Shown one piece after another: positions 63,400-64,000 of a stretch of DNA of 64,000 bases. The notes beneath the pieces are model-generated. The model was not told the origin of the DNA and ran no database searches. It saw nothing but the letters and a program-made list of their open reading frames with translations. Source of the DNA: Bradyrhizobium agreste (GTDB taxonomy: Bacteria > Pseudomonadota > Alphaproteobacteria > Rhizobiales > Xanthobacteraceae); the NCBI RefSeq assembly GCF_016031625.1, contig NZ_JACCHP010000010.1, forward strand, positions 124,001 through 188,000, written 5' to 3'. The translations under genes and the position numbers were made by a program. Each line of letters opens with the position of its first letter. Position 1 is the stretch's first letter.

Positions 63400-63445
63400 T
63401 TGACAAAATCGCGGGATGGTCTAGCTATGTAAATGTTATTTACAT
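63400..63445 (+). promoter_or_regulatory. Promoter with embedded TetR operator upstream of DUF2852 gene
   Basis: -35 ttgaca (63400-63405) and a -10-like tagcta (63422-63427) 16 bases later. A perfect dyad atgtaaat-gtt-atttacat spans 63427-63445, covering the end of the -10 and the start region. It has the same spacing as the site at 62602-62620, so binding there would block transcription. Confidence 0.7.
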
Positions 63446-63480
63446 TCACAACGGCGCTGGTGCCGTGATGGAGATGGGAA

Positions 63481-63972
63481 ATGGCCTACACCGCTGACGT
63501 CAATCGCTGGCGCGGCCCCTCGGACCAATACCAACAGTACGAGCGGCCCCGCATGCTCGATACGCCTTGGCATCCCGGCTGGATCGCCGTGACCATTCTC
63601 GGCTTCATCATCTGGTGGCCGATCGGACTTGCCCTTCTATTTTTCACACTCGGGAGCAGAAGAATGTCGTGCTGGAGCCACCAGGATCGCTGGCAGAACA
63701 AGATGGAAAAGATGCAGTACAAGATGGACCGCATGCGCGACCGCATGGAGCGCCGCGGCTTCGGCTTTGGCTTCGGCCCGCCGTCCTCCGGCAACCGCGC
63801 CTTCGACGAATATCGCGCCGAGACGCTGCAGCGGCTCGAGGAAGAGCAGCGCGAGTTCAAGGATTTCCTGACCCGTCTGCGTCACGCCAAGGACAAGGAA
63901 GAGTTCGACCAGTTCATGGCGCAGCACAGGACCCGTCCGACCCCGCCGCCGAACGACCAGCAGCAGGGTTGA
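63481..63972 (+). CDS. DUF2852-family membrane protein
   Basis: 163 residues, gagatgggaa before ATG 63481. One or two N-terminal membrane helices (about 33-60: WIAVTILGFIIWWPIGLALL), a coiled-coil Met/Arg/Lys-rich stretch (74-93: MEKMQYKMDRMRDRMERRGF), and an acidic helical tail (EYRAETLQRLEEEQREFKDF). Family function unknown; common in Rhizobiales. Its promoter contains the predicted TetR operator. Confidence 0.85.
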   Translation: MAYTADVNRWRGPSDQYQQYERPRMLDTPWHPGWIAVTILGFIIWWPIGLALLFFTLGSRRMSCWSHQDRWQNKMEKMQYKMDRMRDRMERRGFGFGFGPPSSGNRAFDEYRAETLQRLEEEQREFKDFLTRLRHAKDKEEFDQFMAQHRTRPTPPPNDQQQG

Positions 63973-64000
63973 TCCGAAGAATTACACCTCTCAAAGCCTT

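Overview
The window looks like a chromosomal segment of a Bradyrhizobium-type alphaproteobacterium (Nitrobacteraceae). This is an inference from the very high GC content, the glycolysis/Calvin gene order tkt-gap-pgk-fba, the zapA-6S RNA-ygfA arrangement, the ruvCAB-ybgC order, the Bradyrhizobium-like GC-rich palindromic repeats between genes, and the abundance of ABC, TRAP and quinoprotein catabolic clusters. No tRNA, rRNA, CRISPR array, transposase or integrase was seen.

Layout. 1-6.7 kb: an incomplete MotA/TolQ/ExbB-like channel protein, a CFA-synthase-like methyltransferase and an RND efflux pair. 6.8-16.4 kb (minus strand): transketolase, GAPDH, phosphoglycerate kinase, a class II and then a class I fructose-bisphosphate aldolase, a divergent ThiE-like protein, a Sel1-repeat protein and an inositol-phosphatase-family enzyme. 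16.6-19.5 kb: DUF4164 protein, ZapA, 6S RNA, 5-formyl-THF cyclo-ligase and a YmdB-type phosphoesterase. 19.9-26.8 kb: a soluble chemoreceptor, YebC, RuvC, RuvA, RuvB, a Tat-exported phosphoesterase and YbgC.

26.9-51.4 kb is mostly accessory catabolism. A LysR regulator and a glutamine amidotransferase face a nine-gene operon: a polyamine-type ABC transporter, two FAD oxidases, an HcnA-like ferredoxin, an HcnB-like oxidoreductase and a RidA enamine deaminase. This reads as import and oxidation of an amino-acid-like or imino-acid-like compound. Next come an NCS2 permease, an SDR and a sirtuin, then hyuA-hyuB with a complete TRAP transporter behind a consensus sigma-54 promoter. A three-gene quinoprotein module follows (PQQ alcohol dehydrogenase, cytochrome c, XoxJ-like protein); its dehydrogenase carries the Asp-x-Asp signature of lanthanide-dependent enzymes.

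51.6-64 kb: a GST divergent from a TetR gene, a membrane chemoreceptor, a GhrA-like reductase, an ECF42-type sigma factor with a DGPF/YciI partner and two further YciI-family genes nearby, small SRPBCC and VOC proteins, several small exported or membrane proteins, and a second TetR gene that shares a 19-bp operator with a downstream DUF2852 gene.

The most rewarding targets are the predicted lanthanide alcohol dehydrogenase module, the HcnABC-like oxidase/RidA operon, the sigma-54-driven hydantoinase/TRAP operon, the TetR-operator pair, and the nested and inverted palindromic repeats. None is proven novel from sequence alone.
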